Virus record (IMG/VR): IMGVR_UViG_3300025131_007715
Coordinates: 1 to 31,197 of that record
DNA from: a virus
DNA length: 31,197 nt
Direction: 5' to 3' (one strand)
This document shows, one piece after another, positions 29,245-31,197 of the stretch; the stretch's first letter is position 1, and each line of letters begins with the position of its first letter. Both the position numbers and the translations under genes were made by a program. The notes below the pieces were generated by a model that was not told the DNA's origin, made no database searches, and saw only the letters and a program-made list of their open reading frames with translations.

Positions 29245-29750
29245 TGCACCATGAACCGCTGCAGGGCGGCCTCTCGTTGGGGTTTGCGATGTCCGGCGTG
29301 CAGGGTCTCGTGCAGGGCTCGAAGCGCCGAGTGCACCCCCCGGGCGAACCGCACTGCCATTGGATCGTGTTGGGCGTCGTGATCATCGGGCATCGCGGCC
29401 AGAACCGCGACCGACTCGTGCTCGAGTACCCCGGCCACGAACCCGCCGAACACCGCCCGGGCCGCCGTGTGCCGCACCCCGAGGTGCCTGGCGTGGGCAA
29501 AGTGTCCCTCGAGGGCTATCGCCTCCTGCAGCACAATCCCAACCAACCCCCGGAACGCCTCCCGCTGCGGGTCGGTTCCGCCGCCGTGCTCGTCGGTCAC
29601 CTCGGCAAGCTCGCGCATCTGGTCGCTCACCGAGCCCATGAACTCCACAATCAACTGCTCCATGACCGCGGCGTCTTCGCGGCGCGCGGCGGTACGCTTC
29701 GTCTTCTTCTCCCAGCGCAGCCTCGCCTTCGCCTTCTTCGAGCGCGCCAT
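29205..29750 (-). CDS. Hypothetical protein with basic N-terminus (181 aa)
   Basis: Residues 1-25 are strongly basic (MARSKKAKARLRWEKKTKRTAARR), as in nucleic-acid binding or nucleoid-associated proteins. The rest is helical, with a hydrophobic alanine/valine stretch (AARAVFGGFVAGVLEHESVAVLAAM, about 94-118) and histidines spread through the sequence (HGG, HFAHARHLGVRH). No family recognised. ATG at 29750 overlaps the stop of the upstream gene (TGATG); the longer frame further up is shadow. It sits two genes before TerS, so an effect on DNA packaging is possible but unproven. Confidence 0.55.
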   Translation of the reverse strand: MARSKKAKARLRWEKKTKRTAARREDAAVMEQLIVEFMGSVSDQMRELAEVTDEHGGGTDPQREAFRGLVGIVLQEAIALEGHFAHARHLGVRHTAARAVFGGFVAGVLEHESVAVLAAMPDDHDAQHDPMAVRFARGVHSALRALHETLHAGHRKPQREAALQRFMVQWGSPAATSRSTG

Positions 29751-30205
29751 CAGACTTTCACTAACTGGTGGCGCTTGCGCACCGATCGAATGTTCCCGGC
29801 GATGGGGACGAATCGATAGCCCCGCCGGCTGGCGTCGTCCATCAGCAGCAGTTGGGCTTCGATCACCTGGGCGGGGGTGAGTTTCGCGTAATCGCACACA
29901 TTGGCCAGTGCACGTTGGGCCGAAGGGTGCATGTGAGACGGGTCGATCCCTTCAGCCGGGGCTCGAGGCGCCTCCATCTCGGTTCTGATCCGTTGCAGTT
30001 CGGTCAGCTCGGTGTCGAGGTGCGCCACCTCTGTGGTCGTCAACCACTTCGCCATGGCCACGGCTTGTCGCTTCGGCGGGTAGGCCAGCCACAGGCAACG
30101 ATCGAAGGGCTTTTTGACCTTCAGAAAGTCGTTGATCGGGATCCACACACTACAACGAAACACGATTGCGATCGGGGGCTTTGGGTTCGCCATGCATGAC
30201 AGCAT
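29750..30205 (-). CDS. Hypothetical first gene of the late operon (151 aa)
   Basis: No family recognised. The N-terminal part has aromatic and hydrophobic residues in strand-like order (IAIVFRCSVWIPINDFLKV), and residues 55-78 a charged helix (TEVAHLDTELTELQRIRTEME); the end is a helix plus a basic tail (LLLMDDASRRGYRFVPIAGNIRSVRKRH). Three nested starts are possible: ATG 30205, ATG 30193 (MANPKPP) and ATG 30055 (MAKWLTT), none with a clear SD. A perfect 7-bp inverted repeat spans the first two, which would fold those start codons into a hairpin on the mRNA. As the first gene of the operon it marks the switch to packaging functions. Coding status is fair; start and function uncertain. Confidence 0.45.
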   Translation of the reverse strand: MLSCMANPKPPIAIVFRCSVWIPINDFLKVKKPFDRCLWLAYPPKRQAVAMAKWLTTTEVAHLDTELTELQRIRTEMEAPRAPAEGIDPSHMHPSAQRALANVCDYAKLTPAQVIEAQLLLMDDASRRGYRFVPIAGNIRSVRKRHQLVKV

Positions 30206-30209
30206 GGCA
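30190..30209. promoter_or_regulatory. Perfect palindrome at the head of the late operon
   Basis: GCCATGC-atgaca-GCATGGC is a perfect 7-bp inverted repeat with a 6-base centre, set between the integrase stop (30246) and the first late gene. Upstream on the - strand, TTGACC (30249-30244) could act as a -35, but no fitting -10 was found (AAAACC at 17 nt). In DNA it suits a dimeric regulator; in mRNA it would form a hairpin over the start codons at 30205 and 30193. Confidence 0.5.
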
Positions 30210-30245
30210 CAGGGTCACGGGTTTTGTGAAGGAAACGGCTACAGG

Positions 30246-31169
30246 TCAATCCCAGAGCAGCGCGGCAATCCGCCCCGCGTCGTCGCGCCGTGCGTCGTCA
30301 TAAATGATGGTCGTTTCCGGCTTTGCGTGTCGCGCGAACCGCTGCACTGAGCGGATGTCGCCGCCGGTCAGATCCAGCGCACGCGTCGTTGCCGAATGCC
30401 GAAGAGCATGCGCCCCGCGCGACTTCACCCCGGCCGCAGCACAGGCCCGGCGCACCACCTCGTACACCGCGGCCCCGGACATCGGCCTGCCCTTCCCTGC
30501 GCGATCCAGGCGACAGAACAGCGGCGCAGAGGCACCGATCAGCAGGGGGTGCACGTCGAGCCACGCCTCCACGGCCCCGAGAACGGGCTCAGGGGCCGTC
30601 AGGAGCCGTCTGTCGTCGTCGCCCTTGCCCAGAACGTCTATCCGCCCGTCGCGGACGTCTCCGACCCGTAGAGATGCAACCTCGGCCCGCCTCAGGGCCA
30701 GACCGTACGCGACCCGCACCAGGGCGCTGTCTCTGGCGCCCATCTGATCCGCGGCCGCCACGATCCGCTGTACGTCTGCGGGCGGATACCCGGCCGTATC
30801 CCTGTGCGCCCTGGCCTTCAACCCGCGCACGTCCAGCTGCCAACCGATGATTCCCACGTGGCAGGCCAGCCGGCAGAGGGATCGAAGGGCGGCGAGAGCG
30901 CGGTTGATGGTAGCCGGCGACAGGCCGCGCTCTTTGCTCAGGTGGTCTCGATACGCCAGGACCGTACGACGGGCGGTGAGGTAGCCACCGGCAAAGAGTG
31001 CAGCGGTGGCCGGCCCGGGATCCGATCCGCTCCACTGAGCGAACCGGGCCAGCTCGCCGGAGTAGGCCCGACGCGTGGTCTCCTTCGAGACCGAAGCGAT
31101 CCAGTCACTCGCCAGCCCCGAAGCAGCAACAACCACTGATCCGCTGCGATACACCGTGACGTCGCTCAT
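30246..31169 (-). CDS. int: Tyrosine recombinase / phage integrase (307 aa)
   Basis: Cuts and rejoins DNA by a 3'-phosphotyrosine link. All catalytic positions are visible: R160 in GLALRRAE, K182 in GKGDDD, H254-x-x-R257 in HALRHSATT, H281 in FARHAKPE and nucleophile Y290 in TTIIYDD. The N-terminal SAM-like core-binding domain spans about 20-115 (with SKERGLSPATINRALAALRSLC at 78-99). No long N-terminal arm-binding domain is seen, as in XerC/D-like and some simpler phage integrases. ATG at 31169 with GGAGAT about 7 bases upstream. Indicates a temperate phage, or a dimer-resolution enzyme recruited by the phage. The attP site was not identified in this window. High confidence. Confidence 0.92.
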   Translation of the reverse strand: MSDVTVYRSGSVVVAASGLASDWIASVSKETTRRAYSGELARFAQWSGSDPGPATAALFAGGYLTARRTVLAYRDHLSKERGLSPATINRALAALRSLCRLACHVGIIGWQLDVRGLKARAHRDTAGYPPADVQRIVAAADQMGARDSALVRVAYGLALRRAEVASLRVGDVRDGRIDVLGKGDDDRRLLTAPEPVLGAVEAWLDVHPLLIGASAPLFCRLDRAGKGRPMSGAAVYEVVRRACAAAGVKSRGAHALRHSATTRALDLTGGDIRSVQRFARHAKPETTIIYDDARRDDAGRIAALLWD

Positions 31170-31197
31170 AGTTCCATCTCCCGCAGAAGTCGCGCCC

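Noticed and set aside
1-31197. tRNA, rRNA, insertion sequence or toxin-antitoxin pair
   Set aside because: No cloverleaf, transposase or paired small toxin genes were seen; the RHH candidate lacks an adjacent toxin-type gene.

Overview
The window looks like the late (packaging, virion and lysis) half of a temperate tailed phage or prophage with podovirus-like tail genes, infecting a GC-rich bacterium. The grounds are a terminase large subunit, scaffold, major capsid, portal, head-tail adaptor and propeller-type tail nozzle protein, very large coiled-coil proteins in the internal-virion (ejection) position, no tape-measure or tail-tube genes of the siphovirus/myovirus kind, and a tyrosine recombinase at the right edge. 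No bacterial housekeeping gene, rRNA, tRNA or CRISPR array was seen, so the host cannot be named and free phage cannot be told from prophage.

Layout. (1) Positions 1-1527, + strand: four small accessory or early genes (a hypothetical, a 62-aa helical protein, a zinc-ribbon protein and a probable ribbon-helix-helix protein). They carry an operator-like dyad, a 71-bp leader present twice and a 24-bp repeat present twice. (2) Positions 1524-30205, - strand: one almost gapless operon read from right to left. It holds three small packaging-proximal unknowns, TerS candidate, TerL, scaffold, major capsid, small membrane protein, glycine-rich protein, unknown, portal, adaptor, nozzle, three structural proteins, ejection-type proteins of 238, 752 and 1768 aa, a PG-binding-like basic protein, a beta-rich protein, a LamG-like adhesin, a TIM-barrel lysin candidate and three small lysis-position proteins. 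Most junctions are 1-4 nt start/stop overlaps, implying translational coupling. (3) 20291-20857, + strand: an HNH homing-type endonuclease inserted between portal and adaptor against the direction of the operon. (4) 30246-31169, - strand: the integrase.

Working model. The integrase sets lysogeny. The late operon probably begins around a perfect palindrome at 30190-30209 just after the integrase. TerS/TerL package DNA through the portal into a scaffold/capsid head, the adaptor and nozzle close the tail, the 238/752/1768-aa proteins are candidate internal proteins ejected into the host, the LamG and beta-helix proteins are candidate receptor-binding parts, and the last genes lyse the cell. The + strand arm and the late operon converge and share the four bases CTAG at their stops. 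The most unusual points are the repeat-bounded single-gene cassettes of the left arm, capsid-before-portal order, the giant 1768-aa protein with a duplicated N-terminal module, and a lysis cassette whose enzyme looks like an uncommon TIM-barrel hydrolase.
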